From: Crocodylus rhombifer
Lineage: Eukaryota > Chordata > Crocodylia > Crocodylidae
Assembly: GCA_038503035.1 (NCBI GenBank)
Contig: JAVSML010020808.1
Location: 6,013 to 70,012 of the forward strand
DNA: 64,000 nt
Direction of reading: 5' to 3'
Position 1 is the stretch's first letter; each line of letters opens with the position of its first letter. The position numbers were made by a program, and so were the translations under genes. The notes under the pieces are model-generated. The model had not been told where the DNA came from, did no database searches, and was given only the letters and a program-made list of their open reading frames with translations. Shown here one piece after another: positions 26,101 through 33,862 of this stretch.

Positions 26101-26638
26101 CCAGTGGAACAAGCCAGGAGCAATGAGCCAGTCTTTATGTACTACATGAACGATGGTGTTTATGGTTCTTTTTCAAACAAATTGTCTGAGAAGTTGAATG
26201 CTATCCCAGAGGTTCACAAGGTAAATCTTTTACAAATTTAGTATAATATAAAGAACTTGATGTATTTGAAACTGTAGTCCTTGAGCTAAAGCCTTATGTC
26301 TACTACTTTTTGTAGAAATACAAGGAAGATGAGCCTCTGTTTGCAAGCAGCCTTTGGGGTCCATCCTGTGATGAGCTTGATCAAATTGTGGAAAGCTGTC
26401 TTCTCCCTGAGCTGAGTGTTGGAGATTGGCTGATCTTTGACAATATGGGTTCTGGTACCTTGGGTGAACGCTCCACCTTTAATGATTATCAGAGGCCACT
26501 GATTTACTATGTGATGTCTTTCAGTGACTGGTAAGAAAACATTCTTTATCTATAGGGATACTGGCACTTGCCTTTCTGGAACACTTTTTAAAATGTGACC
26601 CTGTATTTTGCTGTCTAGTGACTGATGGAGAAATGCTG

Positions 26639-26679
<41 letters not shown>

Positions 26680-28598
26680 TCTTTGTTTTCAAGACAAGAT
26701 AGGACAGTGGTTCTCAATCTCATCTCATTAGACTTGAGGGTAGCCCTAACAAAAGGTTATCTCTTAGTTTTTCCAGTTAAAAACAAGTGAAAATAATAGA
26801 TCAGTTCTATTGCAAAGAACTCAAAGCCTGCAACAGGTCAGGTTTTTTAATGCTGTAGACTTCTATTTTAAAACTCTGGGTTTATCATGTGAATCTCATT
26901 TGCACACAACAGTGCCAATATCACATGGCACCTGCAGCATCCTCAAGGCACCACGGTGCTGCGGTACCCTAGTTGAGGATCACTGACCTAGGAGAAAACC
27001 AGCTTAACTCTTGTAGTGCTACTACACAAGGTTTCATCTTCTTGAGCCTTAATTTTTAGCTAGTTTTAGTAGAATGCTTCTAGCTGTAGGCACTGGTTGA
27101 ATGCAGCTAAATTAAACATGCTTAGAATTGCCTAAAGTGAAACTTTAAATACAAGGTTTCTTGATACGATATATAAAACAGGCTATCATGTAAGCTAGCA
27201 CTAATTAATGCTAATTGTTTTTAGTCAGTTACTGTAAATAAGGAGACTAACGTTGTCCCATTAGCTTTCTTTCACTGTAGAAAGGTGTTGGGTTTCCAAA
27301 TGCAGTCAGCAGTTAAAACAGCCCAGTTCTACTGCTTTAATTCATCTCCTGCTACTGTGATTCACTTTTAGACAGTTCCTGTTCATTTAACTTGTGGGTT
27401 TAGAACTCAAGTATCAAGTGATGAGATTTATTTTTTTAGAAGTACTGATGAAACGCAAGTTGTGTAGAACAGTAATGTATGGAGGAAGCTGGGAAGATGT
27501 ATAGAATAGGAGGCGTGATATGAAGCTGCATTTACAAAAGAACCATCCTAAATTTCTAAACACAACTAATAATAGGGATGCTTTGAATGGGGAGTAGGGT
27601 ATATGTATAGAAACTAATAATCAAACATAGTTAAATGAAGCTAGGAGTCTCCAAGGGAACTTCTATAATAAGCAGAACCTATATACCATAGGTTTGCCAG
27701 AATTATGAATTCAGGCACTGATGTGTGAAGACTAACTTTGGGTAGAAAGAGAACATTGTCTCATGTCACACTTGTGCTGTCATAAAAATTGATGGCAGTA
27801 CAGGCAGGAAGAAAATAGATGTGCCTACATTTTTGTCAAGACTTCTGATGTGAAACACCCTGGGAGAACTGGGTACTTCTGAGCATAGGAAGTCAGGGTC
27901 CCTTGCTTATGGAAATCCTGGAATGGGTCTCCATGGGTGAAAGCCAGGCATGTCCTGGCCTAGAATTCCCAGTGTGAAGCAGGGGTCAGTGCAGGCACAG
28001 GCCACTTGGGCCACACCTGCTTGCCTGGGACCCGTGCTTCATGTGGAAGAATAGGGCAGTGAGAGTCCCAGTATGGAGTCATCGGATTCTGTGGATTCCC
28101 TAGGTCCTCCACCTCTTGCCACCCTAAGCTGGGACCCATGCCTTGCCACGAGGCCTGTGTTGGTGAGAGAACCAGAATGGATCCCAGCAAAGAAGCAGGA
28201 GGCAACAAGGGATGTGGGAAATCGCTGGGTGATCACATCGCTTGTTGTCCTGCATTAGGCAGTGTTTCATCCAGTAAAGCAGATCTGCTGCAGTGGGACA
28301 CTTGTCAATGTCTGTGTGTTCTTGTTGTTTTTAAACCTTAGTCTTGTTCTGTAAAGCTGTCAAGCAATACTAACTTTGAACTCCTAGATTTAATATTGGT
28401 TTCCAATATTAGGTTGACATGAGAACTTTCAAAAAAAATCTTGGGTATGGCTTTTCTTGAACACGCCCCATACTTTTCTGCTGCAGGTATGAGATGCAAG
28501 ATGCTGGAATTACTTCAGACACATTGATGAAGAACTTCTTCTTTGTGCCTTCATGCATTCAGCTGAGCCCAGAAGACCGCTTTTCCACTGCAGCTTAA
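8094..28598 (+). CDS. AZIN1: Antizyme inhibitor 1, complete coding region in ten exons
   Basis: AZIN1 is an enzymatically inactive paralogue of ornithine decarboxylase (ODC). It binds ornithine decarboxylase antizyme, releases ODC from degradation and raises polyamine synthesis and uptake, mainly in the cytosol and nucleus (family knowledge). Coding exons are 8094-8195, 10537-10710, 11013-11185, 19471-19605, 21714-21795, 23514-23588, 25395-25560, 26105-26220, 26316-26530 and 28487-28598. All introns are GT-AG and the pieces sum to 1350 nt, giving 449 residues (about 448 in human). The ODC/alanine racemase-like barrel is recognisable from GDLGKL (residue 43 on), FYPVRCNS (65-72), the antizyme-binding segment (about 117-140), DIGGSFTG (233-240) and [12 protein letters not shown] (270 on); the C-terminal sheet domain includes WGPSCDELD (355-363). 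ODC-type PLP contacts are altered: Arg69, Val88, Ser237, Cys274 and Gly388. The ODC C-terminal PEST-like tail is absent. No frameshift or internal stop was seen. The ODC-like alternative is rejected because the sequence follows AZIN1 throughout. Confidence 0.97.
8196..10536. other. AZIN1 intron after coding exon 1
   Basis: Intronic DNA. A GC-rich patch at 9100-9300 is followed by the TG microsatellite. No repeat family was confidently recognised. Confidence 0.6.
9303..9328 (+). repeat. (TG)13 microsatellite
   Basis: Uninterrupted TG dinucleotides in AZIN1 intron 1. Confidence 0.95.
10537..10710 (+). CDS. AZIN1: AZIN1 coding exon 2 (residues 35-92)
   Basis: The exon follows a pyrimidine-rich TTTTACAG acceptor and ends before GTAAG, with both ends in phase 0. 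It encodes GDLGKLMKK and [10 protein letters not shown], and ends GTGFVCSSK. The codon at 10639-10641 is AGA (Arg69); this position is the PLP-linked lysine in ODC and, as I recall, is still Lys in human AZIN1. Residue 88 is Val where ODC has Asp. The next intron is only 302 bp. Confidence 0.97.
11013..11185 (+). CDS. AZIN1: AZIN1 coding exon 3 (residues 93-150, antizyme-binding segment)
   Basis: The exon lies between a CTTTTCTAG acceptor and a GTAAG donor and leaves a two-base remainder. It encodes the segment equivalent to the antizyme-binding element of ODC (about residues 117-140). Lys121, Lys125 and Lys141 are present. Residue 140 (CAG at 11154-11156) is Gln rather than the Lys of human AZIN1. 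The following intron is the largest, at 8285 bp. Confidence 0.97.
11186..13798. other. AZIN1 intron 3, left part, unassigned
   Basis: Intronic DNA. Bases 11400-13170 are less AT-rich than the surroundings and contain open stretches on both strands, including 12857-13171 (+) and 11423-11650 (-). None resembles a known protein. It may be an old retrocopy or LINE remnant; nothing firmer can be said. Confidence 0.35.
13799..14290 (-). mobile_element. CR1 LINE 3' part, antisense, older subfamily
   Basis: It starts ATCATAGGAAGGTAGGACTA and includes a - strand frame at 14084-14266. That frame carries [20 protein letters not shown], matching the CR1 C-terminal motif [20 protein letters not shown]. 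It has diverged more than the other copies and lies in AZIN1 intron 3. Confidence 0.8.
15470..15864. mobile_element. Complete non-autonomous hAT element
   Basis: It begins CAGTGGTCACCAACCAGTGG and ends with the inverse AGGTTGGAGGACCACTG. It is flanked by CCCTAGTA and CCCTGGTA, a 7/8 match typical of an 8-bp hAT target duplication. It is 395 bp with no transposase. A second, partial copy lies at 3230. Confidence 0.85.
16320..17420 (+). pseudogene. Highly degraded non-LTR retrotransposon reverse transcriptase
   Basis: With many frameshifts and stops, + strand pieces still read as RT blocks in order: a [17 protein letters not shown] start (16335), GFRDGYST (about 16617), [11 protein letters not shown] (about 16717), [10 protein letters not shown] (about 16913), a damaged YADD box (about 17028) and [11 protein letters not shown] (about 17128). 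A C-terminal [18 protein letters not shown] piece is near 17350. It differs from the CR1 copies here; clade uncertain. Confidence 0.7.
17421..19470. other. AZIN1 intron 3, right part
   Basis: Intronic DNA with the (GTTT)7 repeat at 18137 and no recognisable coding sequence. The part next to 17420 may include the 3' end of the degraded LINE. Confidence 0.45.
18137..18164 (+). repeat. (GTTT)7 microsatellite
   Basis: Seven perfect GTTT units in AZIN1 intron 3. Confidence 0.95.
19471..19605 (+). CDS. AZIN1: AZIN1 coding exon 4 (residues 150-195)
   Basis: The first base completes the Arg150 codon split with the previous exon, and the last two bases begin the Lys195 codon. The exon encodes [20 protein letters not shown], then [18 protein letters not shown]. 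His154 replaces the ODC arginine at this position, as in human AZIN1. The acceptor CTTCTCTTAG and donor GTGAG are canonical. Confidence 0.96.
19606..21713. other. AZIN1 intron 4
   Basis: AT-rich intronic DNA. No repeat family, RNA gene or extra exon was recognised. Confidence 0.6.
21714..21795 (+). CDS. AZIN1: AZIN1 coding exon 5 (residues 195-222)
   Basis: This short exon has a strong TTTTTCAG acceptor and a GTAAG donor. It completes Lys195 and encodes [11 protein letters not shown] followed by [10 protein letters not shown]. His197, which stacks on the PLP ring in ODC, is retained even though other cofactor contacts are lost. The intron after it is 1718 bp and holds three DNA-transposon remnants. 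Confidence 0.96.
22221..22515. mobile_element. Pogo/Tigger-like non-autonomous element
   Basis: The left end CAATAAAAGCTTTGTTCAGC pairs with the inverted right end TAGTAAAAGCTCCGTTAACT, and the element is flanked by TA on both sides (22219-22220 and 22516-22517). This fits the Tc1/mariner superfamily. It is 295 bp with no transposase. A short palindrome around AGAAGTGCC...GGCACTTCT lies inside. Confidence 0.75.
22720..22908. mobile_element. Short hAT-type element
   Basis: Inverted termini GGGGCGGCCAACC and GGTTGGCTATCCC bound about 190 bp, and both flanks contain TCTAG. The exact ends are uncertain. Confidence 0.5.
22956..23076. mobile_element. 121-bp hAT MITE with target duplication
   Basis: It begins CAGTGCTTCCCAAACTTT and ends TTAAGGGACTGCTG, flanked by CAGTACAG and CAGTACAA (7/8 match). 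The internal GGGGTCATGACCCAC is typical of short hAT MITEs. Confidence 0.8.
23514..23588 (+). CDS. AZIN1: AZIN1 coding exon 6 (residues 223-247, glycine loop)
   Basis: Twenty-five codons in phase 0 at both ends, after a CTTTTTAG acceptor and before GTATG. The exon encodes the glycine-rich loop LDIGGSFTG. The third glycine of the ODC/AZIN GGG loop, which contacts the PLP phosphate in ODC, is Ser237 here. Confidence 0.95.
24013..25058 (-). mobile_element. CR1 LINE 3' kilobase, antisense in AZIN1 intron 6
   Basis: Read on the - strand it carries the end of the CR1 reverse transcriptase. [20 protein letters not shown] and FADD (the catalytic YxDD-type box) lie in 24809-24997, and [16 protein letters not shown] through [20 protein letters not shown] in 24337-24897. 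After these come the tail [18 protein letters not shown] and the 3' UTR ending at 24013. It is 5'-truncated and interrupted by frame shifts. Confidence 0.92.
25395..25560 (+). CDS. AZIN1: AZIN1 coding exon 7 (residues 248-302)
   Basis: The exon follows CCCCCTAG and ends before GTAAG with one base left over. It encodes VNRVISPLL and [20 protein letters not shown]. Cys274 occupies the site of the ODC PLP-phosphate-binding Arg (EPGRYY); human AZIN1 has Ser there. The [10 protein letters not shown] helix is well conserved. Confidence 0.96.
25561..26104. other. AZIN1 intron 7
   Basis: A 544-bp intron with no recognisable feature apart from its splice sites. Confidence 0.7.
26105..26220 (+). CDS. 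AZIN1: AZIN1 coding exon 8 (residues 303-341)
   Basis: Two bases complete Met303, then [12 protein letters not shown] and IPEVHK follow. The VNDGVYGSF block of ODC, which carries a substrate-contacting Asp, is kept as MNDGVYGSF. The donor GTAAAT is slightly weak. The next intron is only 95 bp, the shortest in the gene. Confidence 0.96.
26316..26530 (+). CDS. AZIN1: AZIN1 coding exon 9 (residues 342-412)
   Basis: The exon encodes [20 protein letters not shown], then [20 protein letters not shown], and ends at YYVMSFSD. Cys359-Asp360 in WGPSCDEL correspond to the ODC pair Cys360-Asp361. Gly388 sits at the ODC PLP-contacting Tyr389. The codon at 26394-26396 is AGC (Ser368), equivalent to human Ser367, the residue recoded to Gly by ADAR1 editing. 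Confidence 0.97.
26643..26678 (+). repeat. 36-bp poly(T) run
   Basis: Uninterrupted T run in AZIN1 intron 9, 26 bases left of the hAT element at 26705. The length may be inexact because of sequencing. Confidence 0.9.
26705..26985. mobile_element. Non-autonomous hAT element (CAGTGGTTCTCAA termini)
   Basis: It starts CAGTGGTTCTCAATCTCATC and ends AGTTGAGGATCACTG, flanked by AGATAGGA and ACCTAGGA (6/8). A relative with the same ends and an AAGGCACC core is at 38498-38789. Confidence 0.8.
26986..28486. other. AZIN1 intron 9, right part
   Basis: Intronic DNA. Bases 27840-28290 are GC-richer and may be an unclassified repeat, since GAATTCCCAGTGTGAAGC has a loose inverted partner near 28030. No coding content was recognised. 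Confidence 0.4.
28487..28598 (+). CDS. AZIN1: AZIN1 last coding exon (residues 413-449)
   Basis: The exon follows TTTTCTGCTGCAG, completes Trp413 and encodes [21 protein letters not shown] and a short acidic tail ending RFSTAA before TAA at 28596. It lacks the longer PEST-like degradation tail of ODC, as expected for AZIN1. Confidence 0.96.
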
Positions 28599-29165
28599 AC
28601 AGGCATTAACGCTTCATTTAGACCTGCAGTTGCAAGTCTGTAGTTTGTCTGGTCAACATTCCAGTATGGAAGAAAATGGAACAATCGTGAATTCATATCG
28701 TCTTCAAAACTTGAAAAATTAGTAAGGATAATTGGGACCAGGCAAAACCAGCTACAACTACAATTCATTGGGGGTGGGAGGGATAGGAAAAGGTGTCAAG
28801 ATTTAAACTTGCCAGTTTGTTTAACCCCTGAGCGTTTTAAATTAAATATGCAACAAAATGGATGACTTAGTGGAGATGGAAACCCACCACTTGGGTTCCC
28901 TGTTAAACAGTTTACATACAAGTACACAGTTTTTATACTAAGGATTCCTGTTAGAAAGTCTTGTAAAGTTATTGTCTTTTGCCCAGATACATCAAATGTC
29001 AGTGGGAGACCAGTGTGACCTTCATTTAGATGTTTAGTATATTTAGAATGTGTAAATTTGTGCTTTGAACTGTAGTTTAATAAATGTAAAATTGCATCAT
29101 AGTATTTGTTGTATTTGACCCTGACGTATCCCTTGTATGATTGCAATAAAACTTTGTGTAGATTT
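28599..29165 (+). other. AZIN1: AZIN1 3' UTR, proximal form
   Basis: AT-rich sequence after the stop codon runs to poly(A) signals at 29079-29084 and 29145-29150, with a T/G-rich stretch soon after. Several ATTTA motifs lie near 29020-29045. The human 3' UTR is longer, about 2-2.5 kb as I recall, so a distal form reaching about 31 kb is possible. No strong AATAAA was seen there, only weaker ATTAAA sites such as near 29393. Confidence 0.65.
29145..29150 (+). promoter_or_regulatory. Poly(A) signal AATAAA
   Basis: A canonical AATAAA is followed about 15-25 bases later by TGTTTTTTC. A second AATAAA is at 29079-29084. Together they give a likely cleavage zone around 29160-29175. Confidence 0.6.
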
Positions 29166-30855
29166 TACTGTTTTTTCAGGTGAACTTTGGGAGAGGGGCT
29201 AGATAGGAAAGATAGCTATGAAATAGATATGTACATGATTGTTTGGGCAAGTCATCTTTTTTTTTTTCTAGCCCATTATCAAGTTTAGGTTGGCAGAGCA
29301 TTAAATCATGAATAATTTTGGTAAATTAAATTTGCACGTGTGAAGTAAAGTCCAGTAAATTACTGGAAAGTTGAAATGTAGTTTGTGGTGTTGATTAAAC
29401 AGAGTGTGATTTTTAATTTAACTATTCTAACACCAAAAATATCAAATCTGCAAGGCAACAGTGGTAGCAAATAGTAGTAGATGGAAGTATTTTTAGCAAA
29501 AATGCATGTAGTACCCAAGTAGAATTCTGAAACACAGCTTTATTGGCTAGTTAAAACCTTCAATTTTTGAACAGGCTTTTATAGTAGTTTTAAGTTCATC
29601 TAGGTCTGTACAGCACTACATCTTACCAGAAGGGCTACATTTAATCTTCAGAAACCTCGATGCTCTTTTGCACTCTATTTAAATATACACAAATAATAGT
29701 AAAGCACACTTCTACAAATATACTCCAACTTCACCAACTAATCTTAATTATTGAAATTGTTCAGTGGATTTACCTGTTCTGTTGTTTAGAGCCTCTTGGT
29801 TCTCTCTCCTGTCCCACCCCCCAGTTCTCTTGCTTTCTCATTTTAACTTATTCTTTTTTTACTAATCTAAAATTTTTAGAAATCAGGATTTGAACTATTC
29901 ATGGTGACTATTTAACTTCTGGATCGGAATTTAATGAATTCATCAGAAGGCTAATGAATTTGACAATAGGATTTATTCCTAGTTGGAATAATTCCTGTTT
30001 TCTTTAGTTGCCTCTCGCATGCAAATCCTATTTTACATGAGTGCCGATTTGGCAGGAAATTAACTTGCTGTAGAGTGAGGCTATGAATACATCAGACTTG
30101 ATGCTTTTACTCAAAGGTGGAAAAAAATGAGTTATGAAATTTCTTTCCAATTTGGGTTTTTACCATGAAGGGCTTTTCTAAGCATAATCTTATAACTGTG
30201 TTCACACTAGGAGACTCTACTGCTTCCTGTTCATAAGTTGATAATTACAACAATACTAAACAAAAAAAAAAAAAAATCAGCCCTAAGAAAAGCACTGTCC
30301 TGTACACCTTGGTTTAAGGATTTTTTTGTTTTGAACAGATAGACCCAAGATGGGCCTGTCAAATAGCATAGGGGGTTGTGGCATTAGGAATAGTTTTCTA
30401 GAAAACCTAGCCATCAGACAGTCCTTCAGTGGCAGGCTTAGGTAGAGTCCCAGAACTCCCACAAATAAGACTGCACAGCCTTTAAATACAATGTGAGGTT
30501 GTCTAAGACAATATTACAGGATTTTGCTGTGGTGTCTTAAGGAGAATTGTTTTATGTTAAACTTGCAATTCAGTTGCAAATAATTCCTTTGTAAATGATA
30601 TGGTAGTCATTTTAGAAATGTCTATTGTATTTGAAGATGGTTTGCCATAAAAACAAGTTTGAACACAGTATGTATTACAATTTGATTATGCTAAAAATTG
30701 TTACTCTCCTTTCTGTTTTAAAATACTGTACTCTAATTCAGAACTGAAAATATAAAGACCTGACTGATTTCTATATAGTTACTCAAGCTGTAATGTAGCT
30801 TTGTCATGCTGAATACACTTGCAGCTATTTGCTCAGTGGATTGGGATGCCCCTCT

Positions 30856-30895
<40 letters not shown>

Positions 30896-32236
30896 CCGGT
30901 ATGCCTAGAATAGTGGCTTTTTAAGCCAGGAATTTTCTGGTGCTAATATTTTAATGCTAATATACACACAACCTAGTGACCTTGTATACTAAATGGATGC
31001 CATTTGTTATACTGAACCTTTAAGTTTTGAGCTGTGTTTTCAAAGTACTGCAGTGTGATGTCTTCCTACATTTTTTTTTTTTTTCACGTGCGTTATGGCA
31101 TATTTCCCAAGTATTTGAAAACCATGAACACAACTTGCAGTAATGTTGTATTTACAACCAAACTGCTTATTAATCTCTCAGACTGAATACTGAGTCTGTT
31201 TCCATGTCTATCCAAGCAGCCAGTGCTATTATACAATACAGTGGATCTTTCCACTTGCTATTCAGTCACCCTACACTGTTTTCAATTCACTCTGAGTTTA
31301 AGGGTTGTTTCTCTCAACTTCTGTTTAGATGGCTGAATTCCTTTGTCCTTTACTACATGTCAGAACATAGCTTTACTTTTAAAAGTAACTGAAGTCTGTT
31401 AGCCACAAAAACTGAATGGATAACTTGTTACTAAACAGAAGGGAATTCAGCCAGGCATGAAAGAACAGAGGATGTTACAAGGAGGCAGCAGCAGTGGTAC
31501 AGGCAAAAGAGAAACTGTCTTCCTATCAGTCTATCCTGAAGGTTGATGTACCTTTTGAATCTGATTGGAATAGCACCTACCAACCTAATCTACCATTTGC
31601 TTTGATTTGGCTGCAACTGCCTCTGGTTTATTAAGTAATATGCAATGTACAGCCAGCCTAGAGCCCCAGTTCCTGGTCTCAGTGATGAGACCAGAATCTG
31701 GCTTTTACTGGTCATGTTTTTGTGCCACTTTTAATACACAGTAGAATGTCTACACATGCACTTTAATGCAGAGTAGCCTATTTCCACTGAGGTTCACTCT
31801 TAGGGCTCAAAAATGTGGACTAAGCATAGACATGGGAACATCTGCCTGTGTACAGAAAACCTGAAAAAGTAAGACTGAGGATTGCCTTGCATATTCTAAT
31901 GGAGCATTGCATTCAAGATGTACAGCTACCTTGCTGGCACTACCCTAGCCTGAGCCTTTATGTGGAGATTGCGGTGAGCCCACCCATGCAGATGCATCCC
32001 AATTAGGGTAAGTACTCTTGTACAGCCATTGCTTTTCTTTACTCTTGAGGGGAGATTTGACTGCTATGCTATCACGCCTGATGTTCCTTAGGACAGATGG
32101 ACCTCTCAAAGGTGTTAAATGAATACATGTAGCAGGCCTTGACTTATATTATGAGAAGTAAGAGGCTGGACTTCATGATGGAACAACCTGTTGTAGAAGT
32201 GGTAGCAACCCAGGTACTATATGGCATTCGGCATTC
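29166..32236. other. AZIN1 downstream flank or distal 3' UTR
   Basis: AT-rich DNA without genes. The first 1.5-2 kb could belong to a longer AZIN1 3' UTR. It contains poly(A) or poly(T) runs at 30256-30270 and 31070-31084 and the 37-T run at 30859. Confidence 0.4.
30859..30895 (+). repeat. 37-bp poly(T) run
   Basis: Uninterrupted T run about 2.3 kb past the AZIN1 stop codon. Confidence 0.9.
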
Positions 32237-32467
32237 ATAGGTTCATTCATAGATGCTAAGGTCAGAAGGGACCTCAACAGATTGTCTGACCCCCTGCCCA
32301 GGCAGGAAAGAGTGCTGGGGTCGGATGACCCCGGCCAGATGCCAATTCAGCCTTTTTCTTAAAGACCCCCAAGATAGGAGAGAGCACCACCTCCCTTGGA
32401 AGCTGATTCCAAATTTTGGCCACCCTTACCATGAAGTTTTTCCTGATATCTAGCCTAAATCTACTCA
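32237..32467 (-). mobile_element. CR1 LINE 3' tail, antisense
   Basis: Typical CR1 end motifs are GTCAGAAGGGACC, CTGACCCCCTGCCCAGGCAG and AAGAGTGCTGGGGTC. The - strand frame at 32274-32468 still reads SRFRLDIRKNFMVRVAKIWN and LPREVVLSPILGVFKKK, the CR1 C-terminal tail. Confidence 0.88.
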
Positions 32468-32945
32468 ATCATTATACAAGATTGTATGTGTTAGAGTAAG
32501 AGCTTCCTTTTTGTACCACTTAATCTCTTCTCAGTTTCTGTATCCTTTAATCTGAGTTGAATGCCTAATCTCTTTAAAATACCAACTGCCATCAAGCAAA
32601 GCCAATAATGCTTGACAGTCTGAGCGGTCACAAAAGGGACATTAACAGCAGACTTGTGTTCTGTCCAATAAAATCTACCTTATCTAATAGTTGCTTCTTC
32701 CTTTTAGTAGCAGTAGTAGTAATTGACTTGGAGGGAAGATGTTATCAAATGAGCAATACAGCAGCTATTTGATATATGAAAATCCGGTGTTTTAATATTG
32801 ATTGTAGATCTTTTCTCTGTGCTATTTTTTTGTGATATAAGAGTTTTATTTCTAAAATAATATGCAAGGTTTTTCTGTATCCATTCAGTAACGACTGCCT
32901 ACCTGTCACCCTGCCCCTGTTCAAGCTTGTGTTTGGTTTTGTTTT

Positions 32946-32950
<5 letters not shown>

Positions 32951-32978
<28 letters not shown>
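32951..32978 (+). repeat. Poly(A) run (28 A)
   Basis: Uninterrupted A run preceded by GTTTTGTTTT. No SINE or LINE body was recognised next to it. Confidence 0.9.
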
Positions 32979-32982
<4 letters not shown>

Positions 32983-33675
32983 CCATGAGAAACGCAGCTG
33001 CTTTCTTCTGTCTCCTGTCATCTTAAAGTCTGATAATCCCCAGGGTCTATTACTGCAAATCGTACCTAGGAAAGATGTCATGTCCTTCTGAAGAGTCTAA
33101 ATATTATGGAGGATAATAGCTCATCTTCCTAAGTCTCCCTGAATAGTCTACTTCAAAAGGTTAGATCCTTGAAAGTACTAACAACTTGAGTGTTTAGCAC
33201 TATAATCCCTATGCATTGTAAGTCAATTTCTTTTCCACCACTTCCAAGATGGGGAGCTGGCAGTTGATCCTACAACTACTAGGATCACCATCAACATGCA
33301 TGCCTGCCTGCCTGCCTTACCTTGCTGGAGCTCATGCAGGTGGCTGAGCATACCTGTTGGATCAAGTTGTGCCTTAGCCAAGAGTGGCAGCCTCTAAAGC
33401 AAGCTAAGGTAACCGGATATACCCCATTTCCCTGAAATATCTGCTAAGGAGTTCAGGAGCAAGCTGAGCAGTGACTTTCTTGAAGATGACAAAATGGTGG
33501 ACTTAAGTGCTAAGGTAGCTATCCATCTATCACAAGCTTTTTCCTATATGAAGTGACTGATACTGCCTTTTTCACCTCCCATGTCCAATTTGCTTGTATT
33601 GGAACAATTTAAACTTGTGATTGATAAAGCCAGACTGGCAGATGTGGGAAACTAAACATTTTTGGGAGTTGAAGG
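32979..33675. other. Intergenic, nothing recognised
   Basis: No gene-like or repeat-family signal apart from a short GCCT tandem near 33301-33317. Confidence 0.45.
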
Positions 33676-33862
33676 GATCTGGGAAACCAAACTTACAAGG
33701 AAAGGCTGAAAGAACTAGGGTTATTTAGTTGTGGGGGAAGATGAGATTAAGAGTACTGGATAAGTCTTCAAATACCTGGAGGGTGATTGCAGAGTGGATG
33801 GAGATGAACTTTTTTCTGTGGTTGTAGGATTAGAACTAATAGCTTTAATCATAGTAGTAGGG
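33676..33862 (+). mobile_element. CR1 LINE, left half of a split copy
   Basis: Sense CR1 sequence (GAAAGGCTGAAAGAACTAGG, TCTTCAAATACCTGGAGGGT). It stops at about 33862, where an antisense CR1 begins, and its expected continuation appears at about 35490. Confidence 0.7.

Noticed and set aside
8094..28598. ODC1 (active ornithine decarboxylase) as the identity of the gene
   Set aside because: The PLP lysine, Asp88, Arg154 and Arg277 positions are all changed, the PEST-like tail is absent, and the sequence follows AZIN1 from the N-terminus on.
28796..29146. A 116-codon - strand frame in the AZIN1 3' UTR
   Set aside because: It is antisense to a normal AT-rich 3' UTR, lacks any domain and has no conserved context.
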